Shown: positions 27,324 through 37,476, counted from the first letter of the stretch. The stretch is DNA of 64,000 nt from Treponema denticola (GCF_024400535.1 NZ_CP038800.1:1054001-1118000), one strand, 5' to 3'. Notes: generated by a model not told the origin, from the letters alone. Made by a program: numbers and translations.

Positions 27324-28064
27324 ATGAATGAAGATATAATCTACGGCACGGATTCCGATAAAAATCAGGAAGTTCTCGAGTGCTCTAATCTTAATCCTCA
27401 TTTTCGATCTATAAAAACCTTTGTTCTTAGAACAGGCCGTATGACTGATGGGCAAAGACGCAACTATGAAAATTTTTCTAAAAAATGGTGTATTCCATAT
27501 TCTGAAAAAAAAATTGATTTTACGGTTCTTTTTCAAAATAATAGTCCCGTAATTATAGAAATAGGTTTCGGAATGGGGACTGCTACCGCTCAAATTGCTG
27601 AGGATAATCCCGATAAAAACTATCTCGGCATAGAAGTTTTTAAGGCCGGAGTAGGAAAACTTTTAGGGGAAATAGAAGAAAAAAAATTAAATAATTTACG
27701 GATTATCGAACATGATGCAATTGAAGTTTTAGAAAATATGATAAATGATGAATGTATTGACGGCTTTCATATTTTTTTCCCCGATCCGTGGCAAAAAAAG
27801 CGGAATCATAAAAGGCGGCTTGTAAGAAGGCCCCGAACCGATTTACTTTCAAGAAAATTAAAAAAGGGCGGCTATATTTACATGGTAACCGATTGGGAAA
27901 ATTATGCAGAGGATGCCTTTGAGCAATTGAGCAAAACTCCCAATCTAAAATCCAAATACGAAAAATTTGCTCCAAGTCAAAGCTGGCGCCCTACAACAAA
28001 GTTTGAAAAAAAGGGCTTAAAAAAAGAACACATCATAAATGAGCTTATATTCGAAAAAGATTAA
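27324..28064 (+). CDS. trmB: tRNA (guanine-N7-)-methyltransferase
   Basis: 246 residues. It makes m7G46 in the variable loop of tRNAs, using S-adenosylmethionine. The SAM site is [14 protein letters not shown] (~75-88), with the acidic block NYLGIEVF after it. The family hallmark [15 protein letters not shown] (~150-164) carries the catalytic Asp and guanine-binding residues. There is a ~45-residue N-terminal extension over the shortest family members, which is common. aroC follows 26 bp later. Confidence 0.93.
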   Translation: MNEDIIYGTDSDKNQEVLECSNLNPHFRSIKTFVLRTGRMTDGQRRNYENFSKKWCIPYSEKKIDFTVLFQNNSPVIIEIGFGMGTATAQIAEDNPDKNYLGIEVFKAGVGKLLGEIEEKKLNNLRIIEHDAIEVLENMINDECIDGFHIFFPDPWQKKRNHKRRLVRRPRTDLLSRKLKKGGYIYMVTDWENYAEDAFEQLSKTPNLKSKYEKFAPSQSWRPTTKFEKKGLKKEHIINELIFEKD

Positions 28065-28090
28065 GCAGTTTTGAAACTTGGAGGTGTGAT

Positions 28091-29176
28091 ATGGGGGCAA
28101 ATTCTTTTGGGCGTTTTTTTACCTTGACAACTTTTGGAGAAAGCAGGAGTGCAGGGCTGGGGGCTGTAATTGACGGCTGCCCTGCCGGTATTCCCCTTTG
28201 TGCCGAGGATATTCAAAAAGAGCTTAACCGTAGAAGACCCGGTTCCTCAGGTCATTTTTCTACAAAACGGAATGAAGACGATATTTGCGAAATTCTATCC
28301 GGCGTTTTTGAAGGCAAGACTCTGGGAAGCCCTATCGCCGTTCTGGTTAGAAACAAAGAAACCTCCTCTAAGGATTATGAAAACTTAAAAGATGTTTACC
28401 GTCCGGGGCATGCCGATTATGCTTATGATGTAAAATACGGGCATCGGGATTACCGAGGCGGCGGCCGATCTTCCGGACGGGAGACGATAGGCCGGCTTAT
28501 TGGCGGAGCTGTTGCAAAAAACATGCTCGAAGCCTTTGCTATAAAGGCCGGTAAAAAGCCCATTGCGGTGCAGGTAAGAGCCGAAGAAATTGCAGGTCTT
28601 AAAACAGGCCTTCCTCTTAAAGAAGATGATGCTCTGCCTGAGCCGATTTTTAAAAGGTTAAGCAATTTGGCTTCTAATGGGGATTCGGCCGGCTGTGTCT
28701 TATCCTGTTCTGTTTTAAATGTTCCCGATGGGCTCGGCTCCCCTGTTTTCGGCAAGCTTGATGCGGTTTTGTCCCAAGCCTTAATGTCGATAGGTGCTGT
28801 CAAAGGCATAGAAATCGGGGGAGGCTTTTACTCGGCTTCCATTACAGGCAGCGAGAATAATGATATTTCAAAAAATTATTCAGGGGGGATTTTGGGCGGT
28901 ATTTCCTGCAATATGGACTATCCTTTAAATTCCAATTATAAAGGAAAACGAAAAGATGAGAACTTATGCCGTATAGATATGAGGCTTGCCGTAAAGCCTG
29001 TTCCGTCAATAAAAATGAACCAAACCTCCTTTAACAAAAGAGGGGAGAAATGTATGCTTTCTGTCAGAGGAAATCACGACATCTGTCTTTTTCCTCGCAT
29101 TGTGCCTGTTGTTGAAGCAATGTGTTATTTAGTTCTTGCAGATGCTTTTCTGGTCTCAAAAATAGAAAGATTTTAG
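28091..29176 (+). CDS. aroC: Chorismate synthase
   Basis: 361 residues, the normal length. It converts EPSP to chorismate with reduced FMN as a catalytic cofactor, the last step of the shikimate pathway. The N-terminal signature SFGRFFTLTTFGESR and the blocks RPGHADYAYDVKYGHRDYRG and GGRSSGRET are all intact. GGAGG precedes the ATG. It is followed by a terminator shared with a tRNA gene on the other strand. No other shikimate genes are in the window. Confidence 0.95.
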   Translation: MGANSFGRFFTLTTFGESRSAGLGAVIDGCPAGIPLCAEDIQKELNRRRPGSSGHFSTKRNEDDICEILSGVFEGKTLGSPIAVLVRNKETSSKDYENLKDVYRPGHADYAYDVKYGHRDYRGGGRSSGRETIGRLIGGAVAKNMLEAFAIKAGKKPIAVQVRAEEIAGLKTGLPLKEDDALPEPIFKRLSNLASNGDSAGCVLSCSVLNVPDGLGSPVFGKLDAVLSQALMSIGAVKGIEIGGGFYSASITGSENNDISKNYSGGILGGISCNMDYPLNSNYKGKRKDENLCRIDMRLAVKPVPSIKMNQTSFNKRGEKCMLSVRGNHDICLFPRIVPVVEAMCYLVLADAFLVSKIERF

Positions 29177-29208
29177 CGTTATCAAGAAATTAGGAAAAAC
29201 CAATAAAA

Positions 29209-29232
29209 AAAGGCACTCATTTGAGTGCCTTT
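29209..29232. terminator. Bidirectional terminator between aroC and tRNA-Met
   Basis: 10-bp arms (29209-29218 and 29223-29232) with a 4-nt loop, with A-runs before and T's after, so it can terminate both aroC and the convergent tRNA. Confidence 0.8.
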
Positions 29233-29241
29233 AAATTTAGC

Positions 29242-29314
29242 TAGCGGCAATAGGGCTTGAACCTATGACCTAACGGATATGAGCCGTTTGCTCTGCCAAC
29301 TGAGCTATACCGCC
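29242..29314 (-). tRNA. tRNA-Met (CAU anticodon)
   Basis: 73 nt on the minus strand. Acceptor GGCGGTA pairs with TGCCGCT (two G-U pairs), the D-arm is GCTCAGTTGGCAGAGC, the anticodon stem AACGG/CCGTT frames loop CTCATAT (anticodon CAT), and the T-arm is ATAGG/CCTAT. CCA is not encoded. The first pair is G-U rather than the unpaired C-A of initiators, so this is an elongator tRNA-Met, or possibly a tRNA-Ile whose C34 is modified to lysidine. Confidence 0.92.
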
Positions 29315-29326
29315 ATAAGAGTCTTG

Positions 29327-29355
29327 AGTATATAAAAAATATACATTTATGTCAA
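29327..29355 (-). promoter_or_regulatory. Promoter of tRNA-Met
   Basis: Minus strand TTGACA (29355-29350), 17-bp spacer, TATACT (29332-29327), 12 bases before the tRNA. This is the closest fit to consensus in the window along with rRNA P1. Confidence 0.8.
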
Positions 29356-29363
29356 GCCCTAAT

Positions 29364-30113
29364 TTAGAAATCTAAGCTTAAAACTTTAAATATCGAAATA
29401 ATTTTAGGATTTATATCTTTATACAAAAAGATAGCTTCCCTGTCTTCAGGTTTAACCCCTTTAAGGGCTCTGAGTTTTTTCATTAGGTCTGGGTCCGTGT
29501 TTTTTGTCGCATATATCGCGCCGATATCAACCAGTTTTTTACTTACGATAAGTTCTCCGCCCGCTGCAAGGTTTTGAAGACGGCAGGCAAGATTTATGCC
29601 GTAACCTACATAATCTCTATATTTTAATTGAGATGCTTCTGCCGAAATTTCATATTTGTATACTTTATCGAGTACTAAAGCACCTCCGATTGCCAGATTT
29701 CCGTAGGGTTTAAATAATTCCTCTCTTGTAAATTCGGCATATGTAGTAAAAACCGTGACGGCTTCTTTTATTGCAACCCCATCCAATTTATCCCATATAA
29801 CTAAGGCTCCATCTCCAAGCAGTTTATAATACGAACAATTATAGCCGAATTGATTAAGGCAGGAAAGGAAGTTAGATGTAAAAGATTTAATTAGACCGAA
29901 AACAACTGTTTCGTCATTATTACACATAAAATCGCTAAAGCCGCGTACATCTATACAAAGGATAAGAGAATGCGGTCTTGTTTCACCGAGGTATACATTA
30001 TCAAATATATCTATGGGACCTTTTTTTAAGGCTTCCAATGTAAGCGAATCAAGTTCAACCGTGTCCTTGCCTGATGCATTTATCCCTAATTCTGAAATTA
30101 TATCATCACTCAT
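29364..30113 (-). CDS. Class III nucleotidyl cyclase-like protein, soluble, with altered base-recognition site
   Basis: 249 residues, no membrane helix. A cyclase homology domain covers ~45-215. Both metal Asp residues are present (CIDVRGFSDFM and LLGDGALVIW), as are the Lys before the second one and the Asn/Arg pair in YGINLACRL. The segment usually written GDAVN is VGYGIN here, so the Asp that normally recognises adenine is missing. It may therefore act on another nucleotide or be inactive. A promoter at 30120-30148 predicts a leaderless mRNA. It is separate from the large membrane cyclase at 8192-10078. Confidence 0.78.
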   Translation of the reverse strand: MSDDIISELGINASGKDTVELDSLTLEALKKGPIDIFDNVYLGETRPHSLILCIDVRGFSDFMCNNDETVVFGLIKSFTSNFLSCLNQFGYNCSYYKLLGDGALVIWDKLDGVAIKEAVTVFTTYAEFTREELFKPYGNLAIGGALVLDKVYKYEISAEASQLKYRDYVGYGINLACRLQNLAAGGELIVSKKLVDIGAIYATKNTDPDLMKKLRALKGVKPEDREAIFLYKDINPKIISIFKVLSLDF

Positions 30114-30119
30114 GAAAGC

Positions 30120-30148
30120 ATTGTAATATATATTTAAAAAAATAGCAA
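30120..30148 (-). promoter_or_regulatory. Promoter giving a leaderless cyclase-like mRNA
   Basis: Minus strand TTGCTA (30148-30143), 17-bp AT-only spacer, TACAAT (30125-30120), six bases, then ATG at 30113 with no Shine-Dalgarno. Confidence 0.55.
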
Positions 30149-30200
30149 GGTAATTTTTATGATTTTAGAAGAATAAAAATTTTAAAAGAAAATAAAAAAA

Positions 30201-30228
30201 GACCGTTATGTTAAACATCATAACGGTC
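30201..30228 (-). terminator. Terminator of groEL
   Basis: 10-bp arms GACCGTTATG (30201-30210) and CATAACGGTC (30219-30228) with an 8-nt loop. On the minus strand it is followed by a run of seven T's. Confidence 0.88.
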
Positions 30229-30231
30229 TCT

Positions 30232-31986
<1,755 letters not shown>

Positions 31987-32011
31987 TTAATTTAGTAATT
32001 ATCGTGGATAT

Positions 32012-32071
32012 AAGATACAAAAAAAACGGCAAAACGGCAAGAGGGTGGGGGAATTGCCTTTATGCCGTTTT
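32012..32071 (-). promoter_or_regulatory. groEL promoter overlapping the terminator of the heme operon
   Basis: Minus strand TTGCCG (32040-32035), 17-bp spacer, TATCTT (32017-32012) is a plausible groEL promoter. The same region holds a hairpin (arms 32063-32071 and 32031-32039, loop ~23 nt) followed by eight T's, a probable terminator for the upstream heme operon. The two elements share the GCCGTTTT repeats. Confidence 0.5.
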
Positions 32072-32092
32072 CTTCTTTAATTCTTTTTGTTA

Positions 32093-33361
32093 TTAAAAAA
32101 TGCTTTTTCCAAGTTCGGCTGCAAGACTGTTGCCCCAAAAAAAGCCCTTGTCGGTAAATTTATAATTTTTGGAGCCTTCATCTTTTTTGATCAAAGTCTC
32201 TTTTTCCAATCCGGTAAGCATATCATAGATTTTATCCGACTCTTCTTTTGTCAAAAAACTTAAATCCAAAAATCCTTCTTGAAGCTGTCCTGAAAATCTT
32301 TTTATTCTGCGGTAATCTTCGCTTATCCACATACCCGAAGTTTTATCAAGGCCGTTAATTTGATCCGCAAATTTTTCTTTGTCGAGGGGATTCATTACGG
32401 CCGTATTATTTACGAAGCCTCCGGCTCCGGCTCCTACAGGAAAAATATCGCCGCCTAGGTGCCCGCTTCTGATATATTCGTAGTTGTCTCTGCCGGGTTT
32501 TACAAGTTTTGTTATCTCTAAAAAATCGTAACCTGCTTTTCGGCTCTCTTCCAAAATGGTCAAAAAGAACTCTGCATCCTGATGAAGCGTTTTTTCGGCA
32601 TATTCTTCTTTATCGACACTGCGGCCTATCTTGGAAGTATCCATTACGATGAGAGAGTAAAAAGAAAAACCTGCAATATCTAAGGCAAAGGCCTTATGTA
32701 AGTCCTCCTTTAATATTTCCTTTGTTTCACCGGGATAATTATAAATAATATCGATGTTGACATTTTTAAAGCCGGTTTTAAAAGCTCGTCTCAAAAAATT
32801 TTCCGCATTTTCGCCGTTTCCGATTCTGCCCAATGTTTTTCGCCCTTCATCATTAAAGGTTTGAATACCGGCACTTATTCTGTTTAAACCGTTTTCAAAA
32901 AGGATTTTAAGCTTTTCGTCATCCAATTCCGAAACGGTAGTCTCCATCGAAATTTCGGCATCTTTTGCTATGTTAAAATTTTTTTGAAGAGCTTTAAGTA
33001 TTTCGGCAAGCTGTTTTGCAGGCAGGGTCGTAGGTGTTCCGCCTCCGAAATAAACCGAATTTATGTTTGAGGTTTTTACATATTCCGTCTTACCGTAATT
33101 TTCAATCTGCCTTATCACAAGGGCGGCGTAGTCATCCGGTACCGGGTTTATTGTCCGCCTCATGCTGCAAAAGTTGCAAATTTTTTTACAATAGGGTACG
33201 TGGATGTAAATGGATTTTTTCCCGTTTTGTGTATTGGGTTCTGAAAGGGCTTTTTCCAAAGACCTCATTCCTTTTGAATATTTCATGGAACCCATTCCTG
33301 TATCGTGATGAGATTTTTTGCGGTCTTTAAATGAACAATTTAAAATATCTTCTGCAGTCAT
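32093..33361 (-). CDS. HemN/HutW-like radical SAM protein, probable anaerobic heme-degrading enzyme
   Basis: 422 residues. The 4Fe-4S motif is CKKICNFC (Cys 58, 62, 65; CX3CX2C), followed by SAM-binding YFGGGTPT (~104-111), and a HemN-type C-terminal domain (~330-420). HemN itself makes protoporphyrinogen, but no other heme-synthesis genes are here. Instead the gene ends an operon of heme/iron ABC importer plus flavodoxin. In that context ChuW/HutW/HmuW-type enzymes open heme without oxygen, by radical methylation, to release iron. I infer that role. Coproporphyrinogen dehydrogenase or HemW-like heme chaperone are the alternatives. AAGGAG lies before the ATG. Confidence 0.75.
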   Translation of the reverse strand: MTAEDILNCSFKDRKKSHHDTGMGSMKYSKGMRSLEKALSEPNTQNGKKSIYIHVPYCKKICNFCSMRRTINPVPDDYAALVIRQIENYGKTEYVKTSNINSVYFGGGTPTTLPAKQLAEILKALQKNFNIAKDAEISMETTVSELDDEKLKILFENGLNRISAGIQTFNDEGRKTLGRIGNGENAENFLRRAFKTGFKNVNIDIIYNYPGETKEILKEDLHKAFALDIAGFSFYSLIVMDTSKIGRSVDKEEYAEKTLHQDAEFFLTILEESRKAGYDFLEITKLVKPGRDNYEYIRSGHLGGDIFPVGAGAGGFVNNTAVMNPLDKEKFADQINGLDKTSGMWISEDYRRIKRFSGQLQEGFLDLSFLTKEESDKIYDMLTGLEKETLIKKDEGSKNYKFTDKGFFWGNSLAAELGKSIF

Positions 33362-33404
33362 TTATAGAATGCTCCTTATGTTAATTTTAACCGGCAGATT
33401 TTAA

Positions 33405-33908
33405 TTATCTTCCGAAATTTTCAAATGCTTTTTTTGCATTTTCAAAATCTTTTTTATCAGGATGTTTTGCCGCCTCTTCATGGCGTTTTCTTCTTTCTTC
33501 ATTCATGTAGTGCGGATGATCTTTAGGTAAGGATTTAAACATTTCGGTAAGAGCCGGATCTATTTTTCCTTGACAGCCGAATCCTGCAAGCACTTCATTT
33601 CCGTTTTTTGTTAAAAGATCTTTTGCGCTTTTATGACAATCTTCCGCATGGGGAGAATCGGGATAGGCTCCCAATGTAAAGAAATAGCCCGTTTTTTTGT
33701 TTTTAATCGTTTCCATAAAATTTAATGCTTCTTCATTTGGAAGGCCTTTATCGATCCAAAAACCTACAATGACCGCATCATAATTGTTTACGTCTTTAAC
33801 TTCGCTCACTGCAAAAAAATCGGTTCCCTGAGGAAGAGTTTTCAATACGGCTTCTGCTACAGCCTTGGTGTTCCCAGTTTTACTTGAATAAGTCAATAAA
33901 ATTTTCAT
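33405..33908 (-). CDS. Flavodoxin-family protein of the heme operon
   Basis: 167 residues. The FMN phosphate loop TYSSKTGNTK (~6-15) is at the expected N-terminal place, followed by a flavodoxin-like core with VIVGFWIDKG and FFTLGAYPDSPHA, and a Lys/His-rich C-terminal tail (~130-165). The tail is unusual for electron-transfer flavodoxins. Flavodoxin-like partners are known beside anaerobic heme-cleaving enzymes (recalled from Fusobacterium hmu genes), acting as reductant or heme/tetrapyrrole reductase. It lies 27 bp after the ATPase gene and 43 bp before the radical SAM gene. Confidence 0.82.
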   Translation of the reverse strand: MKILLTYSSKTGNTKAVAEAVLKTLPQGTDFFAVSEVKDVNNYDAVIVGFWIDKGLPNEEALNFMETIKNKKTGYFFTLGAYPDSPHAEDCHKSAKDLLTKNGNEVLAGFGCQGKIDPALTEMFKSLPKDHPHYMNEERRKRHEEAAKHPDKKDFENAKKAFENFGR

Positions 33909-33935
33909 AAATAATTCTCCTAATTGATTTTTGAT

Positions 33936-34724
33936 TTAGATTTTGCCTTTTCTTTTAGGCAATACGATCGGAAAATGTTCCTCTTCGTCATAAATAACTT
34001 TACAGTCTATACCGTAAATTTGTTTTATAAGTTCTGAAGTAAAAATTTCTTGCGGTGTCCCTTTTTTGTAGAGTTTGCCGTCTTTTAATACGATAATTTC
34101 ATCGCTATATTGTGCTGCCTGATTTAAATCGTGCAATACCATAATAATCGAAAGATTAGTGTTTCGATTTAAATCGTAAACAAGATCCAAAAGTTCCAGC
34201 TGATAACCTATATCCAAATAGGTGGTAGGCTCATCCAGCAGTAGCACCTGAGGCTGCTGTGCCAATGCCATTGCAAGCCAGACACGCTGTCTTTCGCCGC
34301 CTGAAAGCATGCAAACTTTTTTTTCGGCAAAGTCGACTAAGTCCGTTTGGATAAGGACTTGTTGTAAAATGTCTTCATCTCTTTTTTCAAATTGCTGGTA
34401 CCATTTTTTATGCGGACATCTGCCGAAGTATATCAGATTTTTTACCGTAATATCTTCGGGCGAGATATTGTGCTGCAATAAAATTGCCAATCGTTTTGCA
34501 AATTCCTTTTTTGATACTGTTGCGATATCGGTATCGAAAAGGGATATTTGACCGCATGCAGTATTTAAAAGGCGGGCAAAACTGCGTAAAATGGTTGATT
34601 TTCCGGAGCCGTTAGGCCCTATTATCGAAATAATTTTTCCTTGCGTAAAATCCGCAGAAAAACCTTTTACTACATCTTTTTTATCGTATCTTAACGAAAT
34701 GTCTTTTGCAGAAACAGCTGTCAT
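33936..34724 (-). CDS. Heme/iron ABC transporter ATP-binding protein (FecE/HmuV type)
   Basis: 262 residues. Walker A GPNGSGKST (~36-44), signature LSGGERQR (~141-148), Walker B VLLLDEPTTYLD and switch VLHDLNQAAQYSD are intact. It drives the adjacent FecCD permease. AAGGAGG lies before the ATG, 15 bp after the permease gene. Confidence 0.93.
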   Translation of the reverse strand: MTAVSAKDISLRYDKKDVVKGFSADFTQGKIISIIGPNGSGKSTILRSFARLLNTACGQISLFDTDIATVSKKEFAKRLAILLQHNISPEDITVKNLIYFGRCPHKKWYQQFEKRDEDILQQVLIQTDLVDFAEKKVCMLSGGERQRVWLAMALAQQPQVLLLDEPTTYLDIGYQLELLDLVYDLNRNTNLSIIMVLHDLNQAAQYSDEIIVLKDGKLYKKGTPQEIFTSELIKQIYGIDCKVIYDEEEHFPIVLPKRKGKI

Positions 34725-34739
34725 AACAAAAGTTCCTCC

Positions 34740-35729
34740 TTATTTCCTTTTACCGGAACTTCTCAAAAGGTACAGAAAAAACGGTGCTCCGAATATCGAC
34801 ATTACAATTCCTACAGGCAATTCAATCGGTGAAGCAATAGTACGGGCAAAAGTATCCGCTCCGAGCAGCAAAACTGCTCCGCTGAACATTGAAAACGGTA
34901 ATAGACTCTTATAATCCGAGCCGACCAGCATCCTCATGATATGGGGGATAACCAAACCTATAAAACCGATGATTCCGACAGTCGAGGTCGATATCCCTGC
35001 CAAAAAAGCCCCGATAATCGAAAGAAATACACGGCAGCGGTTGACACTTACCCCAAGACTTTTTGCTTTTTCATCTCCCAGCAATAAGACATTCGCTGCC
35101 CTAATACAAAGAAGAGCAAGTATCAGGGCCGGAATACTGTATACAATAAGCACTTGAAAATGCCGCCACGTTTTTCCTGACAAACTTCCGTTAAGCCACA
35201 TCAACGCACCCTGAAGCCTGTCGCTAAATAAAATGGTAACCAAACCGGTAAGGCTTCCCAAAAGAGCATTGATTGCAACTCCCGATAGAATAATTCGTAC
35301 GGGAGTAAACCCGTCTTTCCATGCTAAAAGATATATTAAAAAGGCTGCAAATATCGCCCCGACAAAAGCCGCAGGCGGTACCAAGTATGCATACTGAGGA
35401 AGAGCGAGCATCAATATAACCCCGGCGACACTGGCTCCTGCAGAAACGCCGATAATACCGGGATCCGCCAAGGGATTTTGCATAACCGCCTGCATCAAAG
35501 CTCCGGCAGATGCAAGATTCATTCCGACGACAAGGGCAACAAGGACACGCGGAAGCCTTAAATCAAAGATTACATCGGTAACGAGCTGCTCCCCTCTGCC
35601 GCACAGGGCCGCCCAAATTTGTGCAAATGAAAATTTGAGCGAACCCGATGCAACAGATGAAAAAAACAAAACTATAAGTAATAGAGATAAAACAATAAAA
35701 ACACCTGCTTTTTTCACCTGTATTACCAT
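34740..35729 (-). CDS. Heme/iron ABC transporter permease (FecCD family)
   Basis: 329 residues with about ten membrane helices. FecCD blocks are visible: LRLPRVLVALVVGMNLASAGALMQ split over ~57-80, NPLADPGIIGVSAGAS (~87-102), and the coupling-helix region near GFIGLVIPHIMRML (~255-268). The ATG directly follows the stop of the binding-protein gene with no gap, so translation is coupled. Confidence 0.93.
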   Translation of the reverse strand: MVIQVKKAGVFIVLSLLLIVLFFSSVASGSLKFSFAQIWAALCGRGEQLVTDVIFDLRLPRVLVALVVGMNLASAGALMQAVMQNPLADPGIIGVSAGASVAGVILMLALPQYAYLVPPAAFVGAIFAAFLIYLLAWKDGFTPVRIILSGVAINALLGSLTGLVTILFSDRLQGALMWLNGSLSGKTWRHFQVLIVYSIPALILALLCIRAANVLLLGDEKAKSLGVSVNRCRVFLSIIGAFLAGISTSTVGIIGFIGLVIPHIMRMLVGSDYKSLLPFSMFSGAVLLLGADTFARTIASPIELPVGIVMSIFGAPFFLYLLRSSGKRK

Positions 35730-36644
35730 CTACTTACTTCCATAAAAGTAGTTGCCTAAAGTTTCCAGAGCTTCCGGTATATAAGGGGACCCTGCAATAA
35801 AGAATATTCGGGTATCCAAACTATAATATCTCTTATTTTTAACGGCATCAATTTTTTGCCAAAAATCACTTTGAAATTCCTTTTCGTACATTTTTGCAGT
35901 ATCTTTTGCATCACCGTGGCTGGTAAGCAAAATAATATCGGGATTGGAAGCCTTTACCAGCTCCAGATTCATAGGAACCGTAGTATTTTTTACCGTATTG
36001 TCCTTCCAGATATTTTCCGCACCTAAGACCTTTATTAAACTGCCGACAAAAGAACCTTCCGTATGTATACTCATACTGTTGGGAAAACCTGCAATAATTA
36101 AAACTTTAAGAGGTTTTTTATTTTTATTGGCAGCTTTAACCTTTGCAACCACATCTTCGACTTCTTTTACATAAGCTGCGGCTTCTTTTTGCTTGTTGTA
36201 AACCTCACCTAAGTACTTCATCGAATTTAAAATATCGGTGTAGGTTGTAGTCTGCAAAAACTCCGCAGGGATATTTAAAGCCTTTAATTGTTCTGCAATA
36301 GGTGCACCCCTATCACCGGTTGCCAAATAAAAGTCGGGGTTTACTTCCTTAAGCTTTTCAAGATCAACACGCATCGGCATACCGATTTCCGTTTTATCCT
36401 TATACCTTGCACTTATTTCCCGTTTTGTCGAAGGTCTTGCAACTATATCGACATCAAGCATGTCAAGCATCTGTAATAGAACAACCTGTCCTACAGCAGT
36501 CCTTTGAGGAACGGATGCAGGAACCATATAGCCGTACATTTCACGGCCTTTTTCCTGTTTCGTACTGCCTTCCTTGCTTCCTCCTGCAAACAGCAGGGTA
36601 CTCATACAAAGGAAACCCAAAATAATAAATAATTTGTTTTTCAT
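35730..36644 (-). CDS. Heme/iron ABC transporter substrate-binding protein
   Basis: About 304 residues. I start at the ATG at 36644, because GGAGG lies just upstream and the protein then begins with a signal peptide (MKNKLFIILGF, cleaved near LLFAGG); the longer frame starts at a TTG and reads through the ribosome site. It has the two-lobe helical-backbone fold of FhuD/BtuF-type proteins (NPDFYLATGDRGAPIAEQL, NPDIILLTSHGD). There is no lipobox Cys, so it may be soluble in the periplasm. First gene of the heme operon, preceded by a promoter and palindromic operator. Confidence 0.88.
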   Translation of the reverse strand: MKNKLFIILGFLCMSTLLFAGGSKEGSTKQEKGREMYGYMVPASVPQRTAVGQVVLLQMLDMLDVDIVARPSTKREISARYKDKTEIGMPMRVDLEKLKEVNPDFYLATGDRGAPIAEQLKALNIPAEFLQTTTYTDILNSMKYLGEVYNKQKEAAAYVKEVEDVVAKVKAANKNKKPLKVLIIAGFPNSMSIHTEGSFVGSLIKVLGAENIWKDNTVKNTTVPMNLELVKASNPDIILLTSHGDAKDTAKMYEKEFQSDFWQKIDAVKNKRYYSLDTRIFFIAGSPYIPEALETLGNYFYGSK

Positions 36645-36696
36645 AAAAAACCTCCAAAACAAAAGTTTTAACCATATTTCTTATAAAAGAAAGATG

Positions 36697-36710
36697 TTAG
36701 CCATAGCTAA
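36697..36710. promoter_or_regulatory. Palindromic operator candidate at the start of the heme operon
   Basis: TTAGC-CATA-GCTAA: 5-bp inverted arms around four bases. It lies just downstream of the -10, at about +2 to +15 of the predicted transcript, the usual place for a repressor. Confidence 0.45.
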
Positions 36711-36718
36711 GTTTGCAG

Positions 36719-36747
36719 AGGATAACATTATTTATTTTTTCTGTCAA
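36719..36747 (-). promoter_or_regulatory. Promoter of the heme-uptake operon
   Basis: Minus strand TTGACA (36747-36742), 17-bp spacer, TATCCT (36724-36719). The leader would be ~68 nt and begins with the operator palindrome. Confidence 0.7.
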
Positions 36748-36753
36748 TAGGAA

Positions 36754-37476
36754 ATGAAAAAAAGTGTTCGGTTTTTATCTAAAAAAAGTTCCGAATACAT
36801 AGGAGAAGTTTTACTTTTTAGGAAAAAACTATCCGCCCTTGTAAACATAAAAGAACTTATAGATTCTAATCAAGAAAAAAATACTGAAAAGCTCTCTCAA
36901 AATAAGTTTTTTGATTTTGCGGAAATGGCACAAATTAATATCCAAGAAATTCTAACTTTTAGAAAACAAACCTTGCTGGCCGCCGTAAACTCATCATGTA
37001 AAAGGGGTCCTAAAAACGTACTTGACCTTGGCGGAGGAGCCGGTGCCATGCTCGGTGCAATTGCGAAGCAATACCCCTGTGCTTCCTATACCTTATTTGA
37101 AAGGCCCGTTGTTGCAAAAATTGCCTATGATTACATAAAACAGATTTCCTTAAAAAATACGGTTAAAATAATAGAAGGCGATTTTCTAAAAGACGACATA
37201 CGGAATGATTACGATTTAATAATCGCTTCCGGCATCTTTCCTTTTCGGAATCTTATTCGGAATCTTATAAAAAAAGAAGATTGCGAAAAGGATAAAAAAA
37301 TTAAAAAACTCTTTTTAACCGAAAAAGGTCTTGCAGCAGCTAAGGCTCATGAACAGTATCATGATGAACACGACAAAGTATTTTTCGATTTTTTATCTTC
37401 ACTTAATGCCGATAAACGACACATAATAGAACAATTTTTGATAAGGGCAAATGAAATGATTGAGCATCATTTTTAA
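36754..37476 (+). pseudogene. Hybrid ORF: methyltransferase front fused to MarR-family tail
   Basis: The frame is open for 240 residues, but its two parts belong to different families. Residues ~85-160 are a SAM-dependent O-methyltransferase core (VLDLGGGAGAMLG, YTLFERPVV, IIEGDF, YDLIIASGIF). From ~168 on it reads as the wing and C-terminal helices of a MarR-type regulator (LIKKEDCEKDKKIKKLFLTEKG, then AHEQYHDEHDKVFFDFL). The seam falls at a perfect 12-bp tandem repeat (37244-37267). A deletion has probably joined two genes. Neither half is complete: the methyltransferase lacks its C-terminal strands and the MarR part lacks its recognition helix. Confidence 0.65.
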
